Positions 13,753 through 23,321 of a stretch of DNA of 27,737 nt are shown here, in pieces (the first letter of the stretch is position 1; each line of letters starts with the position of its first letter). The notes beneath the pieces were generated by a model that had not been told where the DNA came from, did no database searches, and was given only the letters and a program-made list of their open reading frames with translations. The position numbers were made by a program, and so were the translations under genes. The stretch comes from a virus: positions 1 through 27,737 of the IMG/VR virus record IMGVR_UViG_3300025128_000248, one strand, 5' to 3'.

Positions 13753-16222
13753 AGCATCAGGAGACAATAGGCTCCGAGCTTCAATGATAAAGCTAGCTGG
13801 CGCTCAAAGCTTGCTTGAAAAAAACACTAAAGAATTTAGAAAAGCTTTATCAAACCTTTCAGGTGCTTTTGATAAAACAGAAAGAAGGTCAAGGCTTCTT
13901 AATAATTCATTTGCTACGCTTCGTTCTAAAATGCTTCTCTTCTCTTTTGCTATGTCAATGGGTGGAAGGCAGTTAATTCAATTTGGTAAGCAGGCTGCTA
14001 ATTTAGAGGCTATGGAAACAGCTTTTACTAACCTTCAGGGTGGAACAGAAAACGCTGCTATAGCTATGGATAGATTGAGGGCGGCTACAGACAACACAAT
14101 GTCTAATTTTGATTTATTTCAGCAAGCTAATAATGCAATGATTCTTGGAATCACGACAAGTTCAGAGGAAATGGCTCAAATGTTTGATATGGCTCAAAGG
14201 CTTGGTGAAGCTTTGGGAAAAGACACAAGGCATTCTGTAGAGTCTCTTATTACTGGTATTGGTCGCCAATCGAGACTTATGCTTGATAACATTGGTATTA
14301 TTGTTGACACAGAAAAAGCTTATAAAAATTATGCCAAACAAATAGACGTAACTGTTGACCAACTTACAGACGCAGATAAAAAACAAGCATTTTTTAATGC
14401 TACAATGGATTCTGCTAAACAAAAATTAAAAGGAATAGGACCAGAGGTAGATACTCCTATAAGAGCTTTTAATAGATTCTCTGCTAGTATGACAAATTTA
14501 GGAACCTCTATAGGAGAAGATTTTTTAGTAGCTGCTGTTCCACTTTTAAATATGCTTTCAGGCATAGCAAATGCACTAGAGAATGTTAATTTTGCACAAG
14601 TTGCAAAACAGGCTAGTATTTTTGCTGCTGCTATTTTTACAGTTACAAAATCAGGTAGAAGAGCGGTAAAAACTTTAATTGCTTTTAAAGCTAGCATGAT
14701 AGGTCTCGCATCAGGAACTAAAAAAGCAACGCTTGCTATGGCAAAATTTAAAAGAGCATCTATAGTTTTTATTGCATTGGAAGGAATTGTTTTTGCACTT
14801 GAAAAGACGATTGGCTTTTTTGGAAACAGTTCTAAAGAAAACTTTGAAGAAGCTACCGAATCTGTCAACGAATATGTTGTTGCTTTGGGAGGTGTTCCCA
14901 ATACAACCAAAGATTTAACAGCAGAGCAAGATATTCTTAATGAAAAATTACTTTCTATTAAAAAGGCTGTTCCCGACATTAGAGACCTTAAAAAGGAATA
15001 TGAGTCTTTAATTAAGATAGATACTACCGAGTTTTTAGGACAAAATATTGAATTTCTTGATGTTGAAGCTCAAAAAGAAATGGCTGCATTTTTTACAAGT
15101 GATATATTGCCAGCGATAAAACAAACGCTAGGCGTAGACAAAGAAAGTCTTAATGTAAAAGTTGCTTTGTCATTAATAAATCAAAAATTACTTGATATTG
15201 AGCTTCAGAAAGAAGTTGCGTCCAAGTCTTTAATTCCAAATCTTGAAAAAGAAATTGCAATGATTCAGCTAAAAACCCAATTTGAGGGAACTAGATTAGT
15301 TTTGATGCAAGAACTTTTAAAGGTAGATCAAAAGGATTTGGATTTAAATGACTTTGAGCTTTTTCAATTAAGTATGTTGATTATAAAGAAGCAAGAGCTT
15401 TTAAAGCAAATTTCAGATGAAGAAAAAGAAAAAAGAAGACTGGAAAAAGCTGAAAGAGATGCTGCAAGATTAAGAGAAAACCAAATATCTGATGCTCAAG
15501 CAATTGTAGACTCAATGAAATCTGAAATGGAAATAATTGAAGAACAAATAACTCTATACGAAGCACTACGGTTTGCCGCAATAGGCTCAAGAGATGTAGA
15601 GGCTGCATTTGCGTATGGACAAGCTTTAGATGTTTTAAATCAACAAGCGATAGACTTAAAAGAAACTTTAGAAGATGCAAAACTAGAAAAGTTCCTTGAC
15701 ATGGATGTTGTAAATGCATTTTCTAATGCCTTCTCAAGCGAAATAGTAAGAGCCATTGAAACTGGAAAAATGAGTTTGGAAAGTTTTGGTAGATCATTTT
15801 TTAGAGTAATAAATCAAATGATTGCAGAGATAATTGCAGCAGAAACTTTAAAAGGATTTTTTAAGCTTGCGATGATGTTTATTAATCCTGCGGGAGGTGT
15901 GACTGCTAGCTTGGGGTCTGCCGTTGGGACTGAAGTTTTTCCAGCAGTTATACCTTATCACAGCGGAGGAATGATAAGAGGCAGGCAGCAAGGCGGAGAT
16001 GTTCCTATGGTTGGGCAGGAAGGTGAGTTTGTAATGAGAAGGTCAGCCGTAGAATCTATAGGACTAGAAAATATGAACAGAATGAATAGAACAGGACGGG
16101 TAGGTGGGGGAGCCAACATAACATTTACAGGAAATATAATGAGTGATACTTTTATTGAGGAAGAAGCCATACCTAAAATTAAAGATGCAATCCGCAGAGG
16201 TGAAGATTTAGGAATTAATTAA
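13724..16222 (+). CDS. Tape measure protein
   Basis: This 832-residue protein sets tail length; at about 0.15 nm per residue it predicts a tail of roughly 125 nm. The N-terminus is helical (coiled-coil rich), with the conserved early region ANLEAMETAFTNLQGG and ITGIGRQSRLMLDNIGI around 105-190. Hydrophobic helices occur near 270-370, and long charged coiled coils near 390-660 (EEKEKRRLEKAERDAARL). The C-terminus has the typical GGMIRGRQQGGDVPMVGQ and GEFVMRRSAVESIG motif at about 746-782. AAGGAA precedes the ATG, which lies within the end of the frameshift product. Its stop overlaps the next ATG by one base. Confidence 0.92.
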   Translation: MSERILIKFKASGDNRLRASMIKLAGAQSLLEKNTKEFRKALSNLSGAFDKTERRSRLLNNSFATLRSKMLLFSFAMSMGGRQLIQFGKQAANLEAMETAFTNLQGGTENAAIAMDRLRAATDNTMSNFDLFQQANNAMILGITTSSEEMAQMFDMAQRLGEALGKDTRHSVESLITGIGRQSRLMLDNIGIIVDTEKAYKNYAKQIDVTVDQLTDADKKQAFFNATMDSAKQKLKGIGPEVDTPIRAFNRFSASMTNLGTSIGEDFLVAAVPLLNMLSGIANALENVNFAQVAKQASIFAAAIFTVTKSGRRAVKTLIAFKASMIGLASGTKKATLAMAKFKRASIVFIALEGIVFALEKTIGFFGNSSKENFEEATESVNEYVVALGGVPNTTKDLTAEQDILNEKLLSIKKAVPDIRDLKKEYESLIKIDTTEFLGQNIEFLDVEAQKEMAAFFTSDILPAIKQTLGVDKESLNVKVALSLINQKLLDIELQKEVASKSLIPNLEKEIAMIQLKTQFEGTRLVLMQELLKVDQKDLDLNDFELFQLSMLIIKKQELLKQISDEEKEKRRLEKAERDAARLRENQISDAQAIVDSMKSEMEIIEEQITLYEALRFAAIGSRDVEAAFAYGQALDVLNQQAIDLKETLEDAKLEKFLDMDVVNAFSNAFSSEIVRAIETGKMSLESFGRSFFRVINQMIAEIIAAETLKGFFKLAMMFINPAGGVTASLGSAVGTEVFPAVIPYHSGGMIRGRQQGGDVPMVGQEGEFVMRRSAVESIGLENMNRMNRTGRVGGGANITFTGNIMSDTFIEEEAIPKIKDAIRRGEDLGIN

Positions 16223-18078
16223 TGATAGAGCTTCCAAAAAGATTTAAGCTAGACGTAGAATCGAAAACAACAAACTTGGTTCCATTGATTGTTATTGACG
16301 ATACTTTTTATTTTTCTACAAATAAGGTTTATTTAGAAAACAATTATGAAGCAATGTTAAAAAACATTGGCTCTATAACTGAATCTATAGACGTAGAAAA
16401 GAAAATTTTTAAAATATCATCTTTAAAAATAGAGTTTTTTAATTCTGACTACATTGATCCGCCTAATAATACTCCTTTGTCTGTAAGGTTGTTTAATCCT
16501 TCTATTATGAACAAAAAATTAGATGTTTATTATAAATCACAATCAGCGCAATCTTTAGATGATTGCTTAAAGGTGTATTCAGGGTACGTAAAAGATGTTC
16601 AAGAAAACCTACATACTTTAGAAATAAATTGCGAAGATAGGACTGAAATGATTTTAGACCAAAAACTTCCTATAAGAAGAACCCCAATAAGCGATGATTT
16701 GCCTGAAAAGCGAAGAGATGTCCCTATTCCTATAGCTTACGGAGTTCTTGATAGAGCTGCTTTAATCTATAATTCTCTGACAGAAATAGATGCAAATAAA
16801 CATTATGTTGCTATTGCTGACGATTTTCCTATAAAGTCTTGTTCAAGCCCTAAAGTTTTTTTAGACAATTCTTATTGCAATATATCTAAATCGCCAGAGT
16901 TTTTTCAATCTTTAAAAGAATCAACTGTGTATAAGGGGTTAAACAAAAATCAATACATTGACTCTGAAGACGAGAGTCATTTAGGCGAAGATAATTCTAT
17001 TATTTTTGAAACTCAATACGATGTTTCTTTTTTAGACATGAACCAATTTTACCCTGACGGATCTCCTGTGTCTGCAAATATAGTAGAGGTTTTACAAAAA
17101 AGCGACGTTGCATTTAAAGATGCGAGCTATTCTTTAAAGTGGGATTATTCTCCTACCTATGTTGAGCAAAACGGACTTCCTGAAGGCGACCCTAACGAAG
17201 GTTTTGCGGTTTGCCCTGTTAGACCACACACAGATATTCAGGGACTCAATCCTAGCAATAATTTTTATTATACTTATTTTATGCCGTCTTCAGATTTTGA
17301 AGGATTTCCTCAAATTCAAAGAGATAATCAGGATTGGCTTTGGGACATGAATCAATATTTTTATGGAGGAAACATACTAGGAAATCAAGTGTTTTTTGAT
17401 ATAAGGTCTTTAAATATGATTTCTGCGGAAACTATTGAAACATTTCCTTCTCAAAATATTTTAAATGTTATGCCGCACATAGATGAGAATCAAGATGATA
17501 TTGAATTTAAATCAAGAATAGGCATAACTTATTCAATCGATTCAAAGATTAATTTTGGAGATTACGAAATTTCCCCTTTGCCTAGCAGCAATATTGTAAA
17601 CTTTAGAACTGAAATTTCTTTTATGTGTGGGACAAGAGGAATTGAGCATCTTATTTTAGATGACACGCCTATTACAGGCTATAGTTACCAAGATACTGAT
17701 GGAGATTCGTTTGTCGACATAGAACACCACCATAGTGCTAAATCTACTGTTCAATGGTGGGGGACAGACGATATTTCTAATAGAGGCATAGAAATAGGAA
17801 ACAGATATTATAGCAGCAATTACGGCTATAGCACTTTTCAGGCAGAAGGAAAGGCTCTAGAATATTTAAAATTTAATTCACTCAAAGTACACAAGCAGGC
17901 TATATTAAAAGGGTTTGATAACTTTAAATTGTATGCCAAAGTAGAAGGAAGAGTTGACAATATTTATGGAAGATACACAGGAGAGGCTTTAAGCGCATCA
18001 TCTTCTACAGCAAGCGCAACTACAGAAACCCCAAGCAATAGCGAAGGTTCATCAAGCGGTGGGGGCGGAGGATATTAA
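16222..18078 (+). CDS. Distal tail / tail-tip protein
   Basis: This 618-residue protein is directly downstream of the tape measure, where distal-tail proteins are encoded. It has a beta-rich N-terminal domain with LVPLIVIDDTFYFSTN, LKIEFFNSDY and VYSGYVKDVQENLHTLEINCEDRTE, which resembles a tail-tip hub strand pattern. A later part includes IPIPIAYGVLDRAALIYN. The C-terminus is a flexible Ser/Ala/Thr tail ending in five glycines and Tyr (about 590-618). One-base overlaps occur at both ends. No enzymatic motif was seen; a baseplate or hub role is an inference from order. Confidence 0.68.
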   Translation: MIELPKRFKLDVESKTTNLVPLIVIDDTFYFSTNKVYLENNYEAMLKNIGSITESIDVEKKIFKISSLKIEFFNSDYIDPPNNTPLSVRLFNPSIMNKKLDVYYKSQSAQSLDDCLKVYSGYVKDVQENLHTLEINCEDRTEMILDQKLPIRRTPISDDLPEKRRDVPIPIAYGVLDRAALIYNSLTEIDANKHYVAIADDFPIKSCSSPKVFLDNSYCNISKSPEFFQSLKESTVYKGLNKNQYIDSEDESHLGEDNSIIFETQYDVSFLDMNQFYPDGSPVSANIVEVLQKSDVAFKDASYSLKWDYSPTYVEQNGLPEGDPNEGFAVCPVRPHTDIQGLNPSNNFYYTYFMPSSDFEGFPQIQRDNQDWLWDMNQYFYGGNILGNQVFFDIRSLNMISAETIETFPSQNILNVMPHIDENQDDIEFKSRIGITYSIDSKINFGDYEISPLPSSNIVNFRTEISFMCGTRGIEHLILDDTPITGYSYQDTDGDSFVDIEHHHSAKSTVQWWGTDDISNRGIEIGNRYYSSNYGYSTFQAEGKALEYLKFNSLKVHKQAILKGFDNFKLYAKVEGRVDNIYGRYTGEALSASSSTASATTETPSNSEGSSSGGGGGY

Positions 18079-20684
18079 TGATAATATTTTTAAAAAGAGG
18101 AAATTTTGTAACAAACCAAGGGCATATTAAATTGCAATTAAATAATGCTAATATGTTAAATCTTGCAGAACAAGCAGATGGAACAGATGAAAATATGTTT
18201 TTAAGAGCAGTAAACGGTCAGGATGGCTGCGAGATTACTTTAGAAGGGTTTGGATTTTCATTGTGCTATCACAGAGATAATTATGATTTTGATAATATGT
18301 GGGGTCTTATGTCAACATATAGCCCTATTAATTCCGATTACATAAAATATGTAGGACATCAAGGAATGGGATGGGTTTTAGACAAGACTCCTGAATCTTC
18401 ACCACTTATTGGAGATATTAATCAAGATGGTTTAACAGACATTTTAGATCTTGTTAATATTATTCAAAGAATTGTTTCGGGCGAGGCAGGAGAAATTGTT
18501 GGGGGGGGGGATTTTACAGAAGAAGAAATTCAATCTTCTGACTTTAACGAAGACGGTGTTATAAATATTCTTGATGTTGTTAATTTGGTAAATCAGATAA
18601 TTAATTCAGAAAGCTCTCAATCTCTTGAATTTATTCCAATAAATTTTTTAGGTCATTCTAAAGCAGGGTTTTCTGGAAACACTAATTCACTAGAAAACAT
18701 AGGGGGTGCTTATGGTTATGCAGGGGAAAACAGTTATGTTTCTAGCGGGGATTACCTTTCTTTAAACCCTGTATGGACAACTCCTAATGTTGCTTGCGAA
18801 GTTACAATTCCTTGCCCAAATTCTTTTAATCCGTCAGGAAATTTGGCTTTAAAAACACAATCTGAATCCAACGGATTAGCAAATTATTTTTTAAATTATG
18901 ACATAGGTTTTGACAACAATAATTTACCGTCTTGGAAAACATCTCAATTAAACCAAATCAGAGAAACATCTTTTTCTGACCACACGCCATACAAAGATAT
19001 TGTTTTTGGTTTTAGATTAGGAGTTAGGCAAAATGGAGAACTTTTGTTCCCGATCCATGCGCAAGTTCCTAATGATTGGAATTGGGGAGATTACAATAAT
19101 TTAGGCTCTATGATATATCAGCCATATTCTGTAGAAGAGGGCGCACCTGAATACAATTTTGAAATATCTGTTTCTACAAACGAATCTTTTTCTTCTATGG
19201 GAGATAATGGCGTTGGCTCTATAAGCTTGCAAATATCTTCTCCTTCAAATTTTTCAGGAACTATTAATTTATATGCTTTAGACGAACAAGATGATTTGGT
19301 CAGTATTTCTGATTCGACTGGGTTAGATTTAGACGAATTTGACCAAGCGCAATTTGGCGAAGCAAACTGTGTCTCATCTATTGATATTTTAGCAGGGGAA
19401 ACTAAAACAGTTAGCGTTGAGTATTCCTCAAATGTAGAGGCGCAAGGGCAAGAAGATTATTTTTCATTTATTGCCCAAATGGCATCTTTAGACCAATCTG
19501 AATATTATGACTTTCCTGCCGAATCTCAAGAGCAATTTGATTTGTTAGAAGTCGACCAAAAAACTGTTTATTTAGACAGAATCTATGTTCCTTACAATGC
19601 GGAAGTAATTGATTCAAGTTTTGTACAAGACGAGATTCAACCTTTAGAAAACTATGGATCTGATGCTATTTACGAACCAGGCGATAAAGTTATACAAAAA
19701 CCCTGCGATATTATTTTTCATCTTTTAGAGCAAGAGCTAGGATATGATAAAAATATTGACACAAAAAGTTTGAGTAATGCTAGGACTTTTGACTCTTATA
19801 CTGACCCTGTTTTTTTTGATGTTTCATCTTTAAACACCAATGATTTTATTATGGCTTTTAGTTTAGACAAACAAAAGGATGCAAAAAAATTAATCAGCGA
19901 AATTGCAAAATCTAGTAAAATAATACCTACGCTAGCTAATGATAAATTAAAATTTATATCTTTAAGAAACTTTTATTGGGGTGGAACAAAATACTGGCAA
20001 GATGTTGGTTCAACTATAACTGAAGATGTTTCTCTGGTTAAAAGAAATGATATTATATCTTATAATTTTTCAAGAACATCAATAGATAATCTTTTAACTG
20101 AAGTTGAGTTAAAGTACAACTACGACAGGGGTTTAGGTCAATATTTAAAGTCTGTAAAAACAGAAATTGATGAAAATTATTTTTATTGCGGCACTCAAGC
20201 ATCGGTGGAAAAAAAGAATTATTATGGATTAAGGGAAAAAAGCGATGGTTCCGTAGATCATTTACATACAAATAAAGTATATGAAAGTCAATATATAAAG
20301 CATAATGACGGAGGAGATACGGCTAGAACTTTAGCAAACTATAATTTATCATGGAATCAAAATCAACACAATATTTTAAATATTTCTTTGCCTGTAAAAT
20401 ATTTTAATCTTGAAATAGGAGATTTAATTGAATTTGACAAAATGATTTTAGATAAAAAAATATATGGCGAAAAGTATGTTTTAGAAGACATAGATGAAGA
20501 TGGAATATATCAGGATATGCCTATTAGGTGTGGTCAGTATATATTGCCTTTATGGATAATAACAAAAATTAGAAAAAACATAGACAAGGCTCAAGTCACT
20601 ATTGTGCAACTTCATCATTTAGACAGGTATAAAAATTTGAGATGGAAAGGAGTTGATTACCCATCTCCTTTTCCTGTAATTTAA
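18078..20684 (+). CDS. Tail-tip protein with dockerin-like Ca-binding domain
   Basis: This 868-residue protein has an N-terminal tail domain (about 1-105), then a dockerin-like pair of EF-hand loops. Loop 1, DINQDGLTDILD, uses D113, N115, D117, D121 and D124; loop 2, DFNEDGVINILD, uses D155, N157, D159, N163 and D166. Each is followed by the hydrophobic helix typical of type I dockerins (LVNIIQRIV; VVNLVNQII). A Gly linker between them is encoded by ten consecutive G bases. A beta-rich region (about 350-500) and a large tail-tip domain (about 540-868, GDKVIQKPCDIIFHLLEQELG onward) follow. The ends couple by TAATG with the upstream gene. Dockerins normally bind cohesin modules; no cohesin was seen here. 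Confidence 0.78.
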   Translation: MIIFLKRGNFVTNQGHIKLQLNNANMLNLAEQADGTDENMFLRAVNGQDGCEITLEGFGFSLCYHRDNYDFDNMWGLMSTYSPINSDYIKYVGHQGMGWVLDKTPESSPLIGDINQDGLTDILDLVNIIQRIVSGEAGEIVGGGDFTEEEIQSSDFNEDGVINILDVVNLVNQIINSESSQSLEFIPINFLGHSKAGFSGNTNSLENIGGAYGYAGENSYVSSGDYLSLNPVWTTPNVACEVTIPCPNSFNPSGNLALKTQSESNGLANYFLNYDIGFDNNNLPSWKTSQLNQIRETSFSDHTPYKDIVFGFRLGVRQNGELLFPIHAQVPNDWNWGDYNNLGSMIYQPYSVEEGAPEYNFEISVSTNESFSSMGDNGVGSISLQISSPSNFSGTINLYALDEQDDLVSISDSTGLDLDEFDQAQFGEANCVSSIDILAGETKTVSVEYSSNVEAQGQEDYFSFIAQMASLDQSEYYDFPAESQEQFDLLEVDQKTVYLDRIYVPYNAEVIDSSFVQDEIQPLENYGSDAIYEPGDKVIQKPCDIIFHLLEQELGYDKNIDTKSLSNARTFDSYTDPVFFDVSSLNTNDFIMAFSLDKQKDAKKLISEIAKSSKIIPTLANDKLKFISLRNFYWGGTKYWQDVGSTITEDVSLVKRNDIISYNFSRTSIDNLLTEVELKYNYDRGLGQYLKSVKTEIDENYFYCGTQASVEKKNYYGLREKSDGSVDHLHTNKVYESQYIKHNDGGDTARTLANYNLSWNQNQHNILNISLPVKYFNLEIGDLIEFDKMILDKKIYGEKYVLEDIDEDGIYQDMPIRCGQYILPLWIITKIRKNIDKAQVTIVQLHHLDRYKNLRWKGVDYPSPFPVI
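18501..18510 (+). repeat. Ten-base poly-G tract inside the dockerin-like domain
   Basis: Ten G bases encode three glycines plus the first base of an Asp codon, between the two dockerin repeats. In an AT-rich genome this is exceptional and is the only such tract in the window. Gain or loss of one base would truncate the 868-residue protein after about 145 residues, so it is a candidate contingency locus. It could also hide a miscounted base, but the frame is intact at ten. Confidence 0.9.
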
Positions 20685-20702
20685 TAGGGCAAAATAACAA
20701 AT

Positions 20703-21137
20703 ATGGAAAACAATATAATTAAACAATCTCCTGCGACTAACGTAGAAATAAAATATGCAAACGGAAATGTTTTTTGCAATTCAAATGGAGAGGTTGCAGC
20801 TTTTGAAATTACTTACAAAGGGTCTATAAATGCAATAAACAAGCTAGGAAATGGATGGACTTTAACAATAGGAGAAAACAAAATAATTATTGTAAGTATT
20901 GCGCAAACTCCTGTTTCTAATGTTTTGTTTTCATACATAGGTGTGTTTGAAATGCTTTCTTGCTCTTATGTTACGTGGGATTTAAAAAAACACAGGGCTA
21001 AAATTTTAGGTATAAAAAAAGAATATTGGACAAATAATTCGACTCAATGGGGTTCGGCAGGCACAAAACCTGAAGAACTTGAGTCTGGTAAAATTGTTAA
21101 AAAAAGAATAAAAAAAAGAATTGTTAGGAGAAAATAA
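20703..21137 (+). CDS. Small tail-tip associated protein
   Basis: This 144-residue protein has a beta-rich body (VEIKYANGNVFCNSNGEV; WTLTIGENKIIIVSI) and a strongly basic C-terminal tail (KKRIKKRIVRRK). It lies between two tail genes and overlaps the next start by one base (TAATG), with AGGAG near its end serving that gene. Its own ATG lacks a classic ribosome site. A structural tail role is likely from context; the basic tail is unusual for a tail-tip protein and might interact with a packaged or surface acidic partner. No family was recognised. Confidence 0.68.
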   Translation: MENNIIKQSPATNVEIKYANGNVFCNSNGEVAAFEITYKGSINAINKLGNGWTLTIGENKIIIVSIAQTPVSNVLFSYIGVFEMLSCSYVTWDLKKHRAKILGIKKEYWTNNSTQWGSAGTKPEELESGKIVKKRIKKRIVRRK

Positions 21138-22375
21138 TGGCTAGAAAACAAATAGGAACACCAAGATTTTATTGCGACATACCAAGTTATTTAAAAAGCA
21201 TAGGAATGTATCACGGTACAATAACTTCAGGATTATTTACACCGAATGAGCCTAATCAAGAAAAAGTCTACACAATGAATCCTTACCAACCTAATAAATT
21301 TAGAGGGGGTTATAGCCATCATTGGGCAGCTTTTAGATTTGGAATAAATCAAGAGCCTGCAGACCTTGATGAACAAGAATTAATTAAAGACTATGAATTA
21401 AACAAGCTGTTAAAATACCGCAATAATAGTAGCGGTCATCATTCTAGCGGTTGGTATGCAGGTGTTTTAGGTCATAAGTTTGCAAGCCTGCAAGCCGAAC
21501 TAGGGGCTAATATACATATGTGTCAACGATTTATAGGAAGTGACGGAACAGGGGGTTCAAGCAGTATACTTTACTCTAATCCTACCGCTTTTGAAGAAAT
21601 TGTAAATTATAAAACTACTGCTGGTAGTAGCAATGCAGGGGAAACTGGCATGGCAAAATATGATGGCTATTCTTTATGGGAAATAACAGACAAAAACAAT
21701 ACTGAAGACAGAAGGTTTAATGTACTAGAATTTATTAATATAAGTGAAAATGTTATTGGCGACACAGAAAATCAACCATGGGCAGATTGGGGAGATAAGC
21801 GAATAACCATAGGATCAAATACTTGCGGAATATTTGTTGAAGCACCCAATTCTCCTGATCTTAATGTTTCTTTAGAGCTAAAGATGTCTGGAGCAGCTAT
21901 ATATGAAACACCTGGAGGAGGAACTTTGGTAAACATGAACCATATAGGGGTTCCTAATTGGGGCGACATTCCTGCATGGAAATTGCAAAAAACAAATGGA
22001 AGAGATTATACTAAAGTTGCTAACAAAGCTAGAAGATGCTGGAAAATAAAGTTTAGCTATATATCTGACGACAACTTATTCGATAAGGTTGAAAATTCTA
22101 ATTCATTTTATAATGACAGTTTTACAGGTGATGTAGAAGATGCCTATGATTTAGATAATTTTGATACTTCTATGAGCACATTTTTTAAGCTAACTCAATA
22201 TGGAAGCCTTCCGTTCATATTTTGTCCTGACTCTAAAGCTACCGCAACTATAGATGGTGTTGAAGAGCCTAATCCAGAACTTGCTATATGTATGTTAGAC
22301 CAAGACTCTATATCTTGTACTCAAGTAGCTCACAGGACTTGGAATGTTTCTTTAAGTATTAGAGAGGTTTATTAG
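21137..22375 (+). CDS. Tail protein, last gene of the late operon
   Basis: This 412-residue protein has aromatic-rich stretches (HHWAAFRFGINQE; SGHHSSGWYAGVLGHKFASLQAELGANIH) and beta-rich segments such as NVSLELKMSGAAIYETPGGG. It ends with LAICMLDQDSISCTQVAHRTWNVSLSIREVY, the kind of final strand set seen in tail-tip proteins. It may be a tail-tip or receptor-contacting protein. It converges on the leftward early operon with only 20 bases between the two stops, and no terminator is obvious there. The function is inferred from position only. Confidence 0.65.
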   Translation: MARKQIGTPRFYCDIPSYLKSIGMYHGTITSGLFTPNEPNQEKVYTMNPYQPNKFRGGYSHHWAAFRFGINQEPADLDEQELIKDYELNKLLKYRNNSSGHHSSGWYAGVLGHKFASLQAELGANIHMCQRFIGSDGTGGSSSILYSNPTAFEEIVNYKTTAGSSNAGETGMAKYDGYSLWEITDKNNTEDRRFNVLEFINISENVIGDTENQPWADWGDKRITIGSNTCGIFVEAPNSPDLNVSLELKMSGAAIYETPGGGTLVNMNHIGVPNWGDIPAWKLQKTNGRDYTKVANKARRCWKIKFSYISDDNLFDKVENSNSFYNDSFTGDVEDAYDLDNFDTSMSTFFKLTQYGSLPFIFCPDSKATATIDGVEEPNPELAICMLDQDSISCTQVAHRTWNVSLSIREVY

Positions 22376-22395
22376 TTTAAAAATTATATACGAAT

Positions 22396-22740
22396 TTATA
22401 ATGCTCTGCGAGGGTCTTGAACCGCAAAACCTAAAGTCGCTGCAAACCTTATAATCCTATCTAGCAGTTCGCTAAAATCATCTTTAGTCAAGTCTTTTGT
22501 AGACTCTATTTCAAATTTAGTTTTAACAACTTCGTGCATTTCATCTTCATTGTAACCTAGATGATTTCCTATCTGTCTTATAATGTGTCTATAGTAGCCG
22601 TTTTGCTCGCTAGAACGCATTTTAGGAGCAACTTTTATATCAATCCATACATCACCCTTAATTCCATTTAAGTATCGTTTAAGTCCAGATGGGTCGTTCA
22701 TCTTTAATGATCCGTTTTGTACTTTTCCTGTAAATTTCAT
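22396..22740 (-). CDS. NinB-like recombination protein (tentative)
   Basis: This 114-residue protein contains KMRSSEQNGYYRHIIRQIG near residues 40-58, followed by GYNEDEMHEVVKTKF. That is the R-S-x2-Q-N-x-Y-Y pattern seen in NinB/YbcN-type recombination proteins of lambdoid and many environmental phages. Those proteins bind single-stranded DNA and act in recombination with SSB. The C-terminal part has DFSELLDRIIRFAATLGF. It is the last gene of the early operon and overlaps the upstream nuclease stop by four bases (ATGA-type). The family link is by motif only; it could be an unrelated phage protein sharing the motif. Confidence 0.62.
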   Translation of the reverse strand: MKFTGKVQNGSLKMNDPSGLKRYLNGIKGDVWIDIKVAPKMRSSEQNGYYRHIIRQIGNHLGYNEDEMHEVVKTKFEIESTKDLTKDDFSELLDRIIRFAATLGFAVQDPRRAL

Positions 22741-23279
22741 ACTAGTATCTCCCTTATATCTCTCAAGTTACTATTCTTTATTTCATAATTGTCTGTAGAC
22801 GTTACCATGGTATCGTTTAAGCCACGACTTCTGACTTCTCCTTTTTTAAAAAAATCAGCCTTATCATCTATTTCGTTTTTCCATATCCAGCCACAGAACT
22901 CTATAATATTAGTTTTTTTATTTAAAGAAGTAAATATAATCATATCGCAGGCATAATGTGATTGCAGTTTAGGAAAGTTGTTTACATACTCTGGTTTAGT
23001 GTAAAAGTTTCTCCCCATTGATTTAACGTCTATTGTGTAGCCTAAATAATTAATGTCTACCCCTCCATCAAAACCATCTTCTTTTTCGTTAAGGTTTGGG
23101 TATTCATCTAGAAGTAGTTTGCGTGTTTCTGTTTCGGCAATTAATCCTGTTAGTTGTTTTTCTTTGTCGCCATCATAGACTCCACGATTTGCAAGGCTGT
23201 GAGTCTTTAAGTATTCCCAGCAATTCATTTTGTTTTCTTTGCTTATAAGTTTTCTTATTGGTTCATAGATTATTTTCAT
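22737..23279 (-). CDS. PD-(D/E)XK nuclease-like protein
   Basis: This 180-residue protein has the core of a restriction-endonuclease-like fold. An acidic residue in the first helix (E49 or E51, LIAETETRK) is followed by FDGGVDINYLGYTIDVKSMG, in which D75 and D84-x-K86 match the D...(D/E)xK metal site. The strand after it (CDMIIFTSL) and the Trp-rich GWIWKNEI fit the fold. It may degrade DNA or act in recombination or host exclusion; specificity cannot be read from sequence. It is separated by 42 bases from the PP-loop gene and overlaps the NinB-like gene. Confidence 0.7.
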   Translation of the reverse strand: MKIIYEPIRKLISKENKMNCWEYLKTHSLANRGVYDGDKEKQLTGLIAETETRKLLLDEYPNLNEKEDGFDGGVDINYLGYTIDVKSMGRNFYTKPEYVNNFPKLQSHYACDMIIFTSLNKKTNIIEFCGWIWKNEIDDKADFFKKGEVRSRGLNDTMVTSTDNYEIKNSNLRDIREILV

Positions 23280-23321
23280 AATTTCTGTATTATTGTATAA
23301 TCACCTGTCATTATTAAATAA

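Noticed and set aside
14329-14979. Long minus-strand open frame (216 codons) inside the tape measure gene
   Set aside because: It is antisense to a clearly coding tape measure region, has no ribosome site and a biased composition explained by the reverse of Lys/Ala/Asp-rich codons.
19137-19600. Possible cohesin-like partner domain in the same tail protein as the dockerin
   Set aside because: The region is beta-rich and acidic, but I could not recognise cohesin-specific strands, so no partner is claimed.
22376-22395. Possible bidirectional terminator between the converging operons
   Set aside because: Only weak AT pairing (ATTATA/TATAAT) extending into the early gene was found; no GC stem or clear T-run, so I did not call a terminator.
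23276-23311. 11-codon ORF ending in ATGA overlap with the nuclease start
   Set aside because: It would fill the gap before the nuclease gene, but it has no ribosome site and is too short to support without expression data.
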